DNA of 64,000 bases from Fictibacillus nanhaiensis. Its GTDB lineage: Bacteria > Bacillota > Bacilli > Bacillales > Fictibacillaceae. A model generated the notes under the pieces. The model was not told where the DNA came from. It worked only from the letters and a program-made list of their open reading frames with translations, and did not search any database. Position numbers and translations under genes: made by a program. Each line of letters starts with the position of its first letter. The first letter of the stretch is position 1. The DNA lies in NCBI RefSeq assembly GCF_023715445.1, contig NZ_JAMBOD010000001.1:1478718-1542717 (forward strand), written 5' to 3'. This document shows positions 53,976 through 63,877 of this stretch, in pieces.

Positions 53976-54854
53976 TTATCGTAAAAAGTCCATAAGTGTT
54001 GGTTGCATAATGCGAGAACCTACCCCTAATGCAGCACGATGCAAGCTTTCTTGCATCTTTAAGTCTGTAATAACACGCTCAATATCCGCATCTTCATTAT
54101 CAGATAGAATTCGGTTTGCGATGACTTCTTGCTCACTAACACGAGCATCAATCAGTTCCACCCGATTAAAACGGGCACCTAACTCTGCACGCTCAGCTAC
54201 AAGGTTATTAATATTTGTATCTAGTTTATCAAGAAAGTCTCCAACAGGCATAGTGTTCTTCCCATTTAGTGAATCTTCTAGATCGGTTAAATCATTAAAT
54301 AGGTTATCATTAAATACTTTAGTTGGATCAATATTAACAGGAACTTCAATCCCATTCGACATTTCAATATTTACAGGTTTATTGTTAGTCGAAACGGTAA
54401 CAGTTCCTCCTGTAGATGAAACTGGAGGGTTTGTAGTATCGTTTCCATTAAAGATATATTTTCCTGCCACTTTTGTGTTTGCAATTGAAACTAAATGCTC
54501 TTTTAATTGAGTAATTTCTTTTCCTATCATGCCTCTTTGGGATTCTTCAAGAGTTCCATTATTAGCTTGGACAGTTAGTTCCCGTATTCTTTGAAGTACA
54601 CTTGTTGCCTTATCAAGTGCAGCATCCGAATTCTCCATCCAGTTATATGCTTCCGATAAGTTTCGTTTATATTGTTCTACCTCTGTTAAATCTGTTCGAT
54701 ATGCTATCCCTTTCATGGCTACAACTGGATCGTCTGATGGACGGCTGATTTTTTTACCGGTCGAAAGCTGCTCCTGTGTCTTGGCCATTCTTTCATAACT
54801 TTGGCTAATATGACGCAGCATGTTATTCGATAACATTGATTGTGTTACACGCAT
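53976..54854 (-). CDS. flgL: Hook-filament junction protein FlgL
   Basis: 292 residues. Flagellin-like N-terminal helix (MRVTQSMLSNNMLRHISQSY, LSTGKKISRPSDDPV) and C-terminal helix (LKMQESLHRAALGVGSRIMQ). Second junction protein between hook and filament; 9 nt after flgK. Confidence 0.95.
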   Translation of the reverse strand: MRVTQSMLSNNMLRHISQSYERMAKTQEQLSTGKKISRPSDDPVVAMKGIAYRTDLTEVEQYKRNLSEAYNWMENSDAALDKATSVLQRIRELTVQANNGTLEESQRGMIGKEITQLKEHLVSIANTKVAGKYIFNGNDTTNPPVSSTGGTVTVSTNNKPVNIEMSNGIEVPVNIDPTKVFNDNLFNDLTDLEDSLNGKNTMPVGDFLDKLDTNINNLVAERAELGARFNRVELIDARVSEQEVIANRILSDNEDADIERVITDLKMQESLHRAALGVGSRIMQPTLMDFLR

Positions 54855-54863
54855 TATTTACAC

Positions 54864-56324
54864 CTACCTTCCTCCGACACCCATACCATTAATGATTTTA
54901 TCTAACATTTCATCAACAACTGTAATGTTTCGTGCTGCTGCATTATACGCATGTTGATACTGAATCATATTTGTCATTTCTTCATCCAATGAAACACCGC
55001 TAATTGACTGTCTTCTCTTTTCAACCGAGTCTAGTAAGACAATAGAGTTTGTACTCATTCCTACAGCTTTTTGAGCGTCAACTGCCATGGAACCGATATA
55101 TCCTTCATATGTACTTTGGAAATTAACATCGTCCCTTACATCAGCAAGTTTCAATGCATTGGATCCATCACCATTTTTCCCGCCTGATGATGCAGCAGCT
55201 ATTTGTTTCACATCGATTAAGATTACTTTCATATTTTTGGCAGCGCCTATTTGTGTTCCAGGGTTAAAAAAGTTACCAGAAGCAGCTCCATCTAAGCCGA
55301 CCCCGGAATTATGCTGGGTATTAAACGCTTGTATAAACTTATAAGCTAAATCGTCTAAATTCTTCATCATATCAGGATAAGTTTCATGATATGCATCTCT
55401 TAATGATTGTAATTTACCTTGTGTTTTTACACTTCCATCTAAAAGGTTATTTCCTCCGAATGTAAGTGTGGTTAATTCACCTGTGCTTGGATCTAATATG
55501 CTATTAATTTCTGTAATGGTATTCGTATCGGCATCTACCAATAATCCAAGTGATGCGCCTTTATCATCTAACAGATGAATCCTATACTTTCCATCCGGAT
55601 TAAAATTAAGATCAATCAAACTAGGATCGGCGGTTGGAACCCGCTCAACTTTAATATTTACTAGACCTGAAAGCTGGTCTACTAAACTATCTCTCTTGTC
55701 GTATAGATCATTCGGTAAATATCCATGTGGCTCAACTTCTGAAATCTGGATATTAATATCATTAATTTTATCAATAATTGAGTTGATATCCTTAACTGTT
55801 ACATCTGCCTGGTATCCCATATCTTTTCTGATTCCGTCTAGAGAAGTTGACATGTGGTTAAAAGTTTCGGAAAGTGCAATACCTCGTTGGAGAACTACGG
55901 AACGTGCTCCTTCATCTTCAGGATGAACCGCTAAGTCTTGTAGTGATTGCCAGAAACGGTCCAACGTTTTTGATAAGCCTGTATCAGAAGGTTCGTTTAA
56001 AATGTCTTCCATCTTTGCTATTGCGTTGCTTCTCGTTTCCCAATGTCCAAATTTATTATTCTCCGTTCTAAACTGAACATCTAAAAAACTTTCACGCACA
56101 CGTTGAATGGAACCAGCTTGTACGCCTGTACCCATCTGTCCAGGAATGTTCGGCCGGTTTCTAGATGCTGCTGGGTATGGCTCAGTTTGTACAAAATTAA
56201 CACGCTGACGAGTGTACCCTGGTGTATTTGCATTTGCTATGTTGTGTCCTGTTGTTTGCAATGCAGATTGCTGGGTGAACATCCCGCGGCGGGCTGTTTC
56301 CAATCCATGAAAAGTTGAGCGCAT
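54864..56324 (-). CDS. flgK: Hook-filament junction protein FlgK
   Basis: 486 residues. N-terminal FLHETARRGMFTQQ-like segment (FHGLETARRGMFTQQSALQT, GHNIANANTPGYTRQRVNF) and C-terminal flagellar rod domain (SGVSLDEEMTNMIQYQHAYN). First junction protein. GGAGGATATTACT before the ATG. Confidence 0.96.
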   Translation of the reverse strand: MRSTFHGLETARRGMFTQQSALQTTGHNIANANTPGYTRQRVNFVQTEPYPAASRNRPNIPGQMGTGVQAGSIQRVRESFLDVQFRTENNKFGHWETRSNAIAKMEDILNEPSDTGLSKTLDRFWQSLQDLAVHPEDEGARSVVLQRGIALSETFNHMSTSLDGIRKDMGYQADVTVKDINSIIDKINDINIQISEVEPHGYLPNDLYDKRDSLVDQLSGLVNIKVERVPTADPSLIDLNFNPDGKYRIHLLDDKGASLGLLVDADTNTITEINSILDPSTGELTTLTFGGNNLLDGSVKTQGKLQSLRDAYHETYPDMMKNLDDLAYKFIQAFNTQHNSGVGLDGAASGNFFNPGTQIGAAKNMKVILIDVKQIAAASSGGKNGDGSNALKLADVRDDVNFQSTYEGYIGSMAVDAQKAVGMSTNSIVLLDSVEKRRQSISGVSLDEEMTNMIQYQHAYNAAARNITVVDEMLDKIINGMGVGGR

Positions 56325-56344
56325 AGTAATATCCTCCGTAAGGT

Positions 56345-56803
56345 TTAAGCTTTCGAATCAAAAAGTGAAGAAGATTGATTCGCATAAGGGTTCTTTTTTG
56401 TGTTGCTGTATGTTGATGGTTCACTTTGCGGCTGAACCATACTTAAAGACATGTTCACGTATTGCAGGGATTGCTCCAATAATTCCTGGTTCAATTCGTT
56501 TCTGCTTTTCAATGCTTCATAGGTTTGAATCAGCTGATCTTGAAGGTGAAGCAGTTTTACTTTATCAGCTTCATCCGCTTGCTCCAGAACATCCCCAAGT
56601 GTCACATTCGTAAACTTAAGCATTCTTTCTTTTTCAATCAGCTGCAGTTTTTTTACTTGAAGATCTTCTTCTTTTAATAGAACATCGAGTGCTTTCATGT
56701 CCCCAAGTTTAAGAACTTCTGTTTTCCGTTCTCCTAACGCAAGAAGTTCTTCATGGGAAGTAAGCAAACGTTCAAGTAAAGATGTCATTTGTGCCGTTTC
56801 CAT
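56345..56803 (-). CDS. flgN: FlgN-type flagellar chaperone (YvyG)
   Basis: 152 residues from ATG 56803, after ATAGGAGG; longer frames lack a ribosome site. Helical coiled-coil FlgN domain (LLERLLTSHEELLALGERKT, LLHLQDQLIQTYEALKSRNE) with a Ser/Asn-rich tail. Secretion chaperone for FlgK and FlgL, the two genes that follow. Confidence 0.9.
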   Translation of the reverse strand: METAQMTSLLERLLTSHEELLALGERKTEVLKLGDMKALDVLLKEEDLQVKKLQLIEKERMLKFTNVTLGDVLEQADEADKVKLLHLQDQLIQTYEALKSRNELNQELLEQSLQYVNMSLSMVQPQSEPSTYSNTKKNPYANQSSSLFDSKA

Positions 56804-56816
56804 GAATGACCTCCTA

Positions 56817-57080
56817 TCACTTTTGCCAGAAGTTAATAATTGATTTCGCCGTTTCAGAAACATTAACTTTGTACGTTCCTTTATCTACTTGGTTCTTTAT
56901 TTCACTTATTTTTTCAGCACGCTCTTGATCAAATTTAGAGGAAGATAATAATTTTTTTGCTTCATCTGAAATTTGCAGTTCATCTTTTTTGAAGTTAGAC
57001 TGCATCTTTTCTTGTTTCATATCCTGCACCTGATTTTTGTAAGGATTGTTTTGTATAGAATTAAAATGATTAATACGCAT
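56817..57080 (-). CDS. flgM: Anti-sigma-D factor FlgM
   Basis: 87 residues. The conserved C-terminal half (DELQISDEAKKLL, RAEKISEIKNQVDKGTYKVN) binds sigma-D until hook completion. The start MRINHFNSIQNNPYKNQVQ is typical of Bacillus FlgM. 13 nt before flgN. Confidence 0.95.
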   Translation of the reverse strand: MRINHFNSIQNNPYKNQVQDMKQEKMQSNFKKDELQISDEAKKLLSSSKFDQERAEKISEIKNQVDKGTYKVNVSETAKSIINFWQK

Positions 57081-57169
57081 AATATAGTCACCTCGTTTAG
57101 AGACTGTTTTCTCTTATTCATTATATCGGTAAAAGCTTGAAAATCTTTAAAGTGTGAAACGAAATTAGG

Positions 57170-57565
57170 TTAATTGTCATCGGTATGGTAAGAAGGTAAT
57201 GCTTCTTCTTGTTTTTTCTTGATAAAATCCTCAATGGAAAGTTCTGATTTAAGCTTATCTTTACATTGCTGACAAAGCCGTCCATCATTTATTGGTTTCT
57301 GGCATCCGTCACAAGGATAAGTGAAATTCGGAAACCCTTTAACACGGATTCTCCCTTGATGGATAAAATAAATAATCTTGTTTTCAGAGACCTTTGTTGC
57401 ATCACTAACTTCAACAATTGTCGCATTTCGGTTTTCACTCTTTCTGATGTATCGGTAAACTTTGTCAAATTGCTGTTCTTCTTCAAAATAACAGGCATCA
57501 CAAGTATTACGAATCCTTTTGATATAAAGTTTTCCGCACTGCGGGCAGTTCATTAAATCACCCAT
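57170..57565 (-). CDS. yvyF: Flagellar-operon protein YvyF
   Basis: 131 residues. Two zinc-ribbon-like Cys pairs: CPQCGKLYIKRIRNTCDACY at the N-terminus and YPCDGCQKPINDGRLCQQCK near 95; between them a winged-helix-like segment (VSDATKVSENKIIYFIHQGR). Matches the comF/flgM-linked TIGR03826 family. AAGGAGCGG before the ATG. Confidence 0.92.
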   Translation of the reverse strand: MGDLMNCPQCGKLYIKRIRNTCDACYFEEEQQFDKVYRYIRKSENRNATIVEVSDATKVSENKIIYFIHQGRIRVKGFPNFTYPCDGCQKPINDGRLCQQCKDKLKSELSIEDFIKKKQEEALPSYHTDDN

Positions 57566-57645
57566 AAAGTTCCGCTCCTTAGCATTTCTATCTTTTCTTT
57601 ATATCGGAAAATGCAAAGAAGGTTTTAACGGGACATTCGCTTTAT

Positions 57646-58356
57646 TTATCTCGCCAGTGTTATTGATGACACGTTTTTTGCTTTTGCTTCGATCAGGACT
57701 TTAGCCGCATACCTTAATGTGGTGCCTGTCGTGTATACATCATCCACTAAAACTATTCTTTTGCCATTTACTTTAGATGGTTCCTCCACGACAAAAGGGT
57801 TGTTTTTCTTTTCCATTCTTTCGTTACGCGTTTTTTTACTTTGTTTTTCTTCATGCGTCTTTCTGTTTAATAGCAGATTAACATTCCGATTCATACTTAA
57901 AGCGAATAACTCAGCCTGGTTAAAGCCTCTTTCATACTGACGTTCATTACTTAATGGTATCGGAACTATAACTGCATTCTGGGAAATGCTTTTCATATTC
58001 GTATGGGCAACTGGATAAAATGCCTTAATCAATTCAGCATCCCCGCGATATTTAATTTTTGCGATCACTTCTTTCAGGAAATCGTTATAGACATAAAGTG
58101 ACCGATTTTGCTGCAAAACTCCCTTCCATTCTTCATCTTCCTCCCAACGAATGCAGTCGTAGCAGCAATCACCTTGTCGATATTCCTCGGGAAATAATGA
58201 AAACGATCGACCGCATATTCTACAAATATCACCTTGTATCAACGTTAATTTCCTTTCACACGGTTGGCACAGTAATGGTGCGGATGACAAACCAAGCAAT
58301 GACGCCCATGACCATGTATCGGTGTACGATACGTGACAAAACAAGCAATAACTCAT
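57646..58356 (-). CDS. comFC: Competence protein ComFC
   Basis: 236 residues. Four Cys pairs at the N-terminus (CLFC, CQPC, CRIC, CCYDC region) and a phosphoribosyltransferase domain with VPIPLSNERQYERGFNQAEL and the PRPP motif VLVDDVYTTGTTLRYA. Works with ComFA in DNA uptake. Its ATG overlaps the comFA stop; comFB of B. subtilis is absent. Confidence 0.94.
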   Translation of the reverse strand: MSYCLFCHVSYTDTWSWASLLGLSSAPLLCQPCERKLTLIQGDICRICGRSFSLFPEEYRQGDCCYDCIRWEEDEEWKGVLQQNRSLYVYNDFLKEVIAKIKYRGDAELIKAFYPVAHTNMKSISQNAVIVPIPLSNERQYERGFNQAELFALSMNRNVNLLLNRKTHEEKQSKKTRNERMEKKNNPFVVEEPSKVNGKRIVLVDDVYTTGTTLRYAAKVLIEAKAKNVSSITLAR

Positions 58357-59849
58357 AACTTGGCCTCCTTATTCATTTCCCTTATATGATGAATGGCACT
58401 CAACATGCTTAATGATTTCCCGTAATGAAAAAATAACACCTGCCCGATATGATCGTCTTTACTTCTCCCAGCACGACCTGCCATCTGGACGAGTGCGCTT
58501 TCTGTGAACACTTCATGATCAGCCCCCAATACAGCTACATCAAGAAAAGGAACCGTTACTCCCCTTTCTAAAATCGTTGTTGTGACTAATAGTTGTATTT
58601 CCCCTTGCCGGAACTGTTCAACTTTTTGTTTTCTGAGTGGATCTTCAGCGTGAACAAAATCGACCGATACATCTACATGTTTTTGAATGATCGTAGTAAC
58701 CTTTTCTATAATGGATACAGAAGAAACAAAAATCATCGCCCGTCTTCTGCTGGCAGCTTGTTCCTTTATCCATGCCACAAAAGCTGGAGGCAACTTTCTT
58801 CTTTCCAAACGTTTCTTCCACTCACCGCTCCATACCATTTTCGGTTCCGGTAAAGGAAATCCGTGAAATCTGATTGGTATTTTCACACAAGATAGTTGTC
58901 CCTGTTTAACGGCTTTTTTCATTTTTCGAGAAGGTGTTGCTGACAGGTAGATGAAAAGATGCTCGTGTTGGACCGCACATGACACCGCATGCTGAAGGGT
59001 TTGATCGTAGGAATAGGGAAAGGCATCGACTTCATCGACGACCATAACGTTAAACGCGTGTTTAAACCGGTACAGCTGATGAGTTGTTGTAATAACAAGT
59101 TGGGCAGGTATTTCACGTTCTTCTGATCCGCCATAATAACAGGCGATCACGGTATTTGGAAAAACAGCCTTTAGCCGTGGAGTGAGTTCCAGAACCACAT
59201 CGGTTCTGGGAGTTGCGATACAAACCCGAAGTCCCATCTTCAAAGCTTTTTCAATTCCTTTAAAAAGCACTTCTGTTTTCCCTGCTCCACAAACAGCCCA
59301 AATCAGCAGTTCTCCTCTTTTTCCGACTGATTCGACAAATCGATCAGAAGCAACTTGCTGACCTGCCGACAATTCTCCTTGCCACACTAACTCATTTTCG
59401 GAATCCCATTTCACTTTCGGACCTGTCCATGAAAGAAGCGGAGTGCACATACTCACCCTACCCATCATGATACAGTTCCGGCAATAAACACATTTTTCGT
59501 TTTTGCATCGAAAACACGAAAACGAAGCAAACAAACGGTCTTTCTCATTTCCGCATCGATTACATTTCCAGCCATACTTCGTTTTCATAATCCCAGCAAT
59601 GTAACCTAAATATCCATTTTCATAATGCTCATGAATTTCTTCTAAAGAAAAAGGAATTTCATCAAGGAGAAGCATCTTGCCAAAGAGGAGTTGCTTAAGT
59701 TTTTCATCAAACTTATACGCGGAATTCAGAGGCTGGGGTTCAATTTCGGGAAGCTCACTAAACGGAACTGGCTTTAAATCAGGGTCTTTCATAAATCTTT
59801 CAGGGGCAATGGTTAAACGATTGTTTAATAAAAAGGAGACAAACCTCAT
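58353..59849 (-). CDS. comFA: Competence DNA-translocation ATPase ComFA
   Basis: 498 residues. A four-Cys zinc site (CNRC...CFRC...CVYCRNC) at about 105-137, then DEAD-box helicase motifs: AVCGAGKTE (Walker A), VVDEVDAFPY (DEVD box), YLSATPS (III), VTTTILERGVTVP (V), QMAGRAGRS (VI). Drives single-stranded DNA import through ComEC. AGGAGACAACTCA before the ATG. A ComK box was sought in the 48-bp gap to degV; only one weak AAAAT-ATGCATTCT half was seen. Confidence 0.95.
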   Translation of the reverse strand: MRFVSFLLNNRLTIAPERFMKDPDLKPVPFSELPEIEPQPLNSAYKFDEKLKQLLFGKMLLLDEIPFSLEEIHEHYENGYLGYIAGIMKTKYGWKCNRCGNEKDRLFASFSCFRCKNEKCVYCRNCIMMGRVSMCTPLLSWTGPKVKWDSENELVWQGELSAGQQVASDRFVESVGKRGELLIWAVCGAGKTEVLFKGIEKALKMGLRVCIATPRTDVVLELTPRLKAVFPNTVIACYYGGSEEREIPAQLVITTTHQLYRFKHAFNVMVVDEVDAFPYSYDQTLQHAVSCAVQHEHLFIYLSATPSRKMKKAVKQGQLSCVKIPIRFHGFPLPEPKMVWSGEWKKRLERRKLPPAFVAWIKEQAASRRRAMIFVSSVSIIEKVTTIIQKHVDVSVDFVHAEDPLRKQKVEQFRQGEIQLLVTTTILERGVTVPFLDVAVLGADHEVFTESALVQMAGRAGRSKDDHIGQVLFFHYGKSLSMLSAIHHIREMNKEAKL

Positions 59850-59897
59850 TGAGTTGTCTCCTGATGTGTTAGAGAATGCATATTTTTCTCTCCAATT

Positions 59898-60746
59898 TTA
59901 TTCTTTTATCCAGGTGATTCCGAGTGATCCTTCACCCAGGTGGGTACCGATTACGGGGCCGAAATAGCTGATTGATACATCTGCATTAACAAACTTTCCA
60001 CGAAGTTCTTCTGCAATTTCAACAGCTTCATCTTCACGTTTTGCGTGGATCACACTGATCGTCACTTTTTCAACTGCTTTCAAATCTTCATCCATCAGAT
60101 CGAAAATACGCTTTAAGGCTTTCTTTTTCGTTCGGACTTTTTCAAAAGGAACGATTTTTTTATCAACAAAATGAAGGATTGGCTTGATCTGCAGCAGATT
60201 TCCTACAAAAAGCTGTGCTGTGTTCATTCTGCCTCCACGGTGCAAGTGATTCAGATCATCCACCAAAAAGTACGCCGGAATACCGTTACTTTTCATCTGC
60301 AACAGTTCATTCATAATTTCGTATCCGTTTGCACCTTCATTCGCCAGTTCTGCTGCTTTGAACACATAAAATGCTTGAGGTGAACAGCTGATTTCTGAAT
60401 CAAATACATGAAGTGTGATTCCTTCTACCATTTCACCGGCAGCGACCGCACTTTGGTACGTTCCACTGATGCCGCTTGATAATGTAATCATAACTGCTTC
60501 ATCGTAGTTTTTAGAAAGTTCTTCTAATAGCTCGACTAATTCACCAATCGCTGGCTGTGATGTTTTCGGCAGCTTCTCTTCACGGCTGACCATTTCATAA
60601 AAGTCATCTACTTTTATTTCAGCTTCTTCTTTGTATGTTTCATTGTCGAAAATAACGTTGAGCGGAATCATTACAATGTTTTTTTCGCTTCGGATGTGCT
60701 CGGGTATGTATGAAGTACTGTCTGTAATGACGGCTACCTTGCTCAT
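59898..60746 (-). CDS. degV: DegV-family fatty-acid-binding protein
   Basis: 282 residues. VAVITDSTSYIP at the N-terminus, VMITLSSGISGTYQSA and YFLVDDLNHLHRGGRMNTAQ are signature segments of DegV/FakB proteins, which bind one fatty acid for phosphorylation by FakA. Same position relative to comFA as in B. subtilis, but degS-degU are not upstream here. Confidence 0.92.
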   Translation of the reverse strand: MSKVAVITDSTSYIPEHIRSEKNIVMIPLNVIFDNETYKEEAEIKVDDFYEMVSREEKLPKTSQPAIGELVELLEELSKNYDEAVMITLSSGISGTYQSAVAAGEMVEGITLHVFDSEISCSPQAFYVFKAAELANEGANGYEIMNELLQMKSNGIPAYFLVDDLNHLHRGGRMNTAQLFVGNLLQIKPILHFVDKKIVPFEKVRTKKKALKRIFDLMDEDLKAVEKVTISVIHAKREDEAVEIAEELRGKFVNADVSISYFGPVIGTHLGEGSLGITWIKE

Positions 60747-60883
60747 GTTTTTAGTTCCTCTCTATGAAAAAAGTTTTCGTTACCTTTAAACAGTCTACAC
60801 CATCGCGTAAACGAATTCACTTAAATATAGTTTCCCTACCGTTTTATATTCTCGTAGTGTCACCAGTATCCTTTAACCCTTTT

Positions 60884-61816
60884 TCAGGACTGATCTAACT
60901 GTTTTCTGCATAACGCATAAGCACCGTACAAAACGGAGCGATTTTGCATAGTCGATATTCTCAATTCAGGCTTAACCGGCACGTATTTTTCGAGATTCTC
61001 TTCTATTTTTTCCAAGTAAGGGTGAAGCTCAGTTCCAACCCCGCCTCCAAGCAGAATGACTTCCGGATTTAAGATGGCTGATAGATTTATGATTGCTGTT
61101 GTTAGATGTTTAACTGCCTCTTCTATAATTTTCACAGCCGTTTCATCTCCATTCTCAGCTAACTTAAACAACTGTTTAGTTGGGACGTCATTTCCTGTTT
61201 CAAGTGAATATTTTATAGCCATTCCAAACCCGCCTGCCTGCGTGCTTAAATAGCCGTATCCCGGCCGGGCCGGTGTGAATCCGTCCTTCAAAACATCGTA
61301 ATTCGTCACGATAAAGCCGACTTCACCTGCAGAAAAACGGCTTCCTTCATAAATTTCTCCGTTTATGAGCAAACCGGCTCCGATGCTCGTTCCGATCATA
61401 AAATACACGGCATGCTTAACATTCTGCAAATTTCCGTTTTCCACTTCTCCTAAAAGACCTGTGTTTACATCGTTTCCAACATACACCGGAATACGAAGCA
61501 ATTGATTCAATTTTTCACCCAATGGATAACGGTTCCACTTTAAGCTCGGGGCTTTCAAAATCATTCCTGTCGCATCCACTAATCCAGGGACCCCTAGACC
61601 GATACAGCACACTTCGTCCAATAATATTCCGTGATCGTTCAATGTACGTTTCATCTCGTCTGCTATACATTCTGCAACGTCCGACTTGATCACATCACTT
61701 GTTATAAGTGTTTTTTTACTCAGGAGCTTTCCATTACGTTCAAACAAACCACATTCGATGGTTGTTCCCCCAACATCAGCCGCTAATATGTATTTCGTTT
61801 CCAAAGGTTTCACCAC
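60884..61816 (-). CDS. ROK-family sugar kinase/regulator
   Basis: 310 residues. ATP-binding ILAADVGGTTIECGLF, substrate segment VYVGNDVNTGLLGEV with catalytic Asp, IGTSIGAGLLINGEIYEGSR and the C-terminal VILLGGGVG. The His-x-Cys2-4 zinc motif (C-x-C-G-x-x-G-C-x-E) usual in glucokinases of this family is absent, being replaced by GFTPARPGYGYLSTQAGG. Probably a glucose- or N-acetyl-sugar kinase; no DNA-binding domain. Confidence 0.85.
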   Translation of the reverse strand: MVKPLETKYILAADVGGTTIECGLFERNGKLLSKKTLITSDVIKSDVAECIADEMKRTLNDHGILLDEVCCIGLGVPGLVDATGMILKAPSLKWNRYPLGEKLNQLLRIPVYVGNDVNTGLLGEVENGNLQNVKHAVYFMIGTSIGAGLLINGEIYEGSRFSAGEVGFIVTNYDVLKDGFTPARPGYGYLSTQAGGFGMAIKYSLETGNDVPTKQLFKLAENGDETAVKIIEEAVKHLTTAIINLSAILNPEVILLGGGVGTELHPYLEKIEENLEKYVPVKPELRISTMQNRSVLYGAYALCRKQLDQS

Positions 61817-61957
61817 TCTCTAATAAATACACCTTCTGTTTTATTCAACACAATAAAGATTAAACTTATCAAAAAAAATTTTCCGAACAAAGAAGGATAT
61901 TGTCGGATATGGAAGAATTTACAATGTGACCTAAGAATTAAAGGAGGGACGGGACTA

Positions 61958-63760
61958 TTGGACCATAATCTATATATAGTAGTATTATCTCTTTTCGTTT
62001 GTTTTCTCTTCTCCCTTATATCTATTGAATGGGCACAAAGAAATTCAGGAGAACATAAAACACCGCAACGATTTTTAATAATAGGTTCCGTGACAATGGG
62101 TTTAGCTTTATGGGCTACACATTACATGGGAATGCTTTCTATTCAAAGTCCTGTCCCGTTTGTCTATGACCTGCTGACTATGATATCAGCTTTTGTGGTA
62201 GGCGTTGTTTTTTCCTATGTTTCCTTCTATCTTTTTCAGTATAACTTGCAAAAACAACAGAAAAAACTTTTAACGCCTGTTATTACTTTTGTTTTTGGGA
62301 TCATTTCGGTTCATACAATTGGTATATTGTCTATGCATATTCATATGCCCCTACAGACAGACCCAGTTTTGATCTTTTTATCTGTCGGTACAGCATTTCT
62401 TTTTTCTTGGATCGGTTTTCAAATTCTACTATTGAACCCGTTTAAATTGAGAATGACTTTGGCAAGTTTGTCCTTTACAAGCGGAGTCAGTCTCATGCAT
62501 TATATCGGCGAGATGGCCTTAGTAGGCAGTACACCTACTTTTAATTGGCACAACGAGTTTCCACTTACAAACATCAATATCCTCACTACTTTACTTGTAT
62601 TGGGCGCAACGACTATCGTATTGATATTATATATATTAGAACAGCTTGATCAAAAAAAGATCGTTCAGCAGCGTATAGACCTCCTTGAAAGTGAACATCG
62701 GTATAATTCCCTTTTCGACCTAAATCCTGAAGGGGTTTTTGTAATCGGACCTGACCGAAACTTTATTAAAGCTAATCATTCCATTGAAACGATTACGGGC
62801 TACTCATTCGAGGAGCTTCAAAAAATGCCGTATACCAGCCTGTTAAAAGAAACGGATGTAGAGATTTCCCTCGCTTTTTTAAAAAGAGTCATGCAAGGCG
62901 AGACCGTTAAGCATCCATTGACCATTTACCATAAGGATGGACATGAAGTGGAACTTGAAATTACAAGTATTCCTTACTCTATCAAAAATACGATTACCGC
63001 GGTTATTGGCATCGCAAAAGACATGACAGCTATTAATGAGGCTCAGAACTTTAAGCAACGCGCGCAAACGTTATCTTACGTCGGTGAACTTGCAGCTGGA
63101 CTTGCCCATGAAATCCGTAATCCGTTAACTTCCATTAAAGGCTTTGCACAATTGTTCAAATCACATTATGCTTCTAACGAAAAGGATCACTTTTTAGGAA
63201 TCATGCTGCGGGAAACCGAGCGAATTAATTTTATCATCAGCCAGCTTATGATCCTGGCGAAGCCTCATATGATCATCAAGCACGAACATAATTTAATTGA
63301 TGTCATCAATTGTTCCATAAAATATTTAAAGGATGATATAGACTCTCGTACACCTACTTTTAATTTGGATCTGCCGGGTAAACCTGTCTATTTTAAATGT
63401 GAAGGAAACCTAATGACTCAGTTATTTTTAAATGTACTTAAGAATGCGGTGGAAGCAACCCCTTCATGGGGAACGATCTCTGTATCACTTCAACAGGGTG
63501 ATAGCGCCCTTCAGATCATCATAAAAGATGATGGTCACGGAATTCCTGATCACATTTTGCCTTTGATCGGCCAGCCGTTTTATACGACAAAGGAAGGAAA
63601 TCCTGGTCTTGGCCTCCTGATCTGTTACCAAATCGTTGAGTATCATGGCGGAAAGATGAATATTGTGTCAAAAGAAGGCTGCGGCACGACTGTTTCTATT
63701 GAATTTCCGGCGAATGTTGCAAACAAAGAAGCAGAATTGCTTGAAACGAGCTTAGTATAG
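61958..63760 (+). CDS. MHYT/PAS sensor histidine kinase
   Basis: 600 residues from TTG 61958 (GGAGGGACGGGACTA upstream). Seven membrane helices with three MHYT-type motifs (THYMGMLS, VHTIGILSMHI, MHYIGEMALVG), a PAS domain at about 250-365, HisKA with LAHEIRNPLTSIKGFAQL, and HATPase_c with NVLKNAVEATPSWG, DDGHGIPDHI and GNPGLGLLIC. MHYT domains are proposed to sense O2, CO or NO through copper. No response regulator is adjacent. The HisKA sequence is close to sporulation phosphorelay kinases, so Spo0F may be the target (inference). Confidence 0.92.
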   Translation: MDHNLYIVVLSLFVCFLFSLISIEWAQRNSGEHKTPQRFLIIGSVTMGLALWATHYMGMLSIQSPVPFVYDLLTMISAFVVGVVFSYVSFYLFQYNLQKQQKKLLTPVITFVFGIISVHTIGILSMHIHMPLQTDPVLIFLSVGTAFLFSWIGFQILLLNPFKLRMTLASLSFTSGVSLMHYIGEMALVGSTPTFNWHNEFPLTNINILTTLLVLGATTIVLILYILEQLDQKKIVQQRIDLLESEHRYNSLFDLNPEGVFVIGPDRNFIKANHSIETITGYSFEELQKMPYTSLLKETDVEISLAFLKRVMQGETVKHPLTIYHKDGHEVELEITSIPYSIKNTITAVIGIAKDMTAINEAQNFKQRAQTLSYVGELAAGLAHEIRNPLTSIKGFAQLFKSHYASNEKDHFLGIMLRETERINFIISQLMILAKPHMIIKHEHNLIDVINCSIKYLKDDIDSRTPTFNLDLPGKPVYFKCEGNLMTQLFLNVLKNAVEATPSWGTISVSLQQGDSALQIIIKDDGHGIPDHILPLIGQPFYTTKEGNPGLGLLICYQIVEYHGGKMNIVSKEGCGTTVSIEFPANVANKEAELLETSLV

Positions 63761-63790
63761 TGGGTAATTATGAAGTCTAGCTCATAATTT

Positions 63791-63862
63791 CACGAAAAAG
63801 GATGATATTCTTACGAGATTTTGATTTAATCTCACGAGAATTTACACGAATCCACGAAAATG
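63791..63862 (+). repeat. Short array of (C/T)ACGA units at a 21-bp spacing
   Basis: CACGA at 63791, TACGA at 63812 and CACGA at 63833 are exactly 21 bp apart, each followed by A/G-A-T/A-rich bases; further CACGA at 63845 and 63853 break the phase. Different core from the AACGTGGGATT arrays. Confidence 0.5.
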
Positions 63863-63877
63863 GCTAATAAACTGTAA

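Noticed and set aside
54010..54510. 166-residue plus-strand open frame opposite flgL
   Set aside because: Antisense shadow of flgL codon bias; no start signal.
60884..61816. ROK protein as a transcriptional repressor (NagC/XylR type)
   Set aside because: No N-terminal winged-helix domain; the protein starts at the ATP-binding motif.
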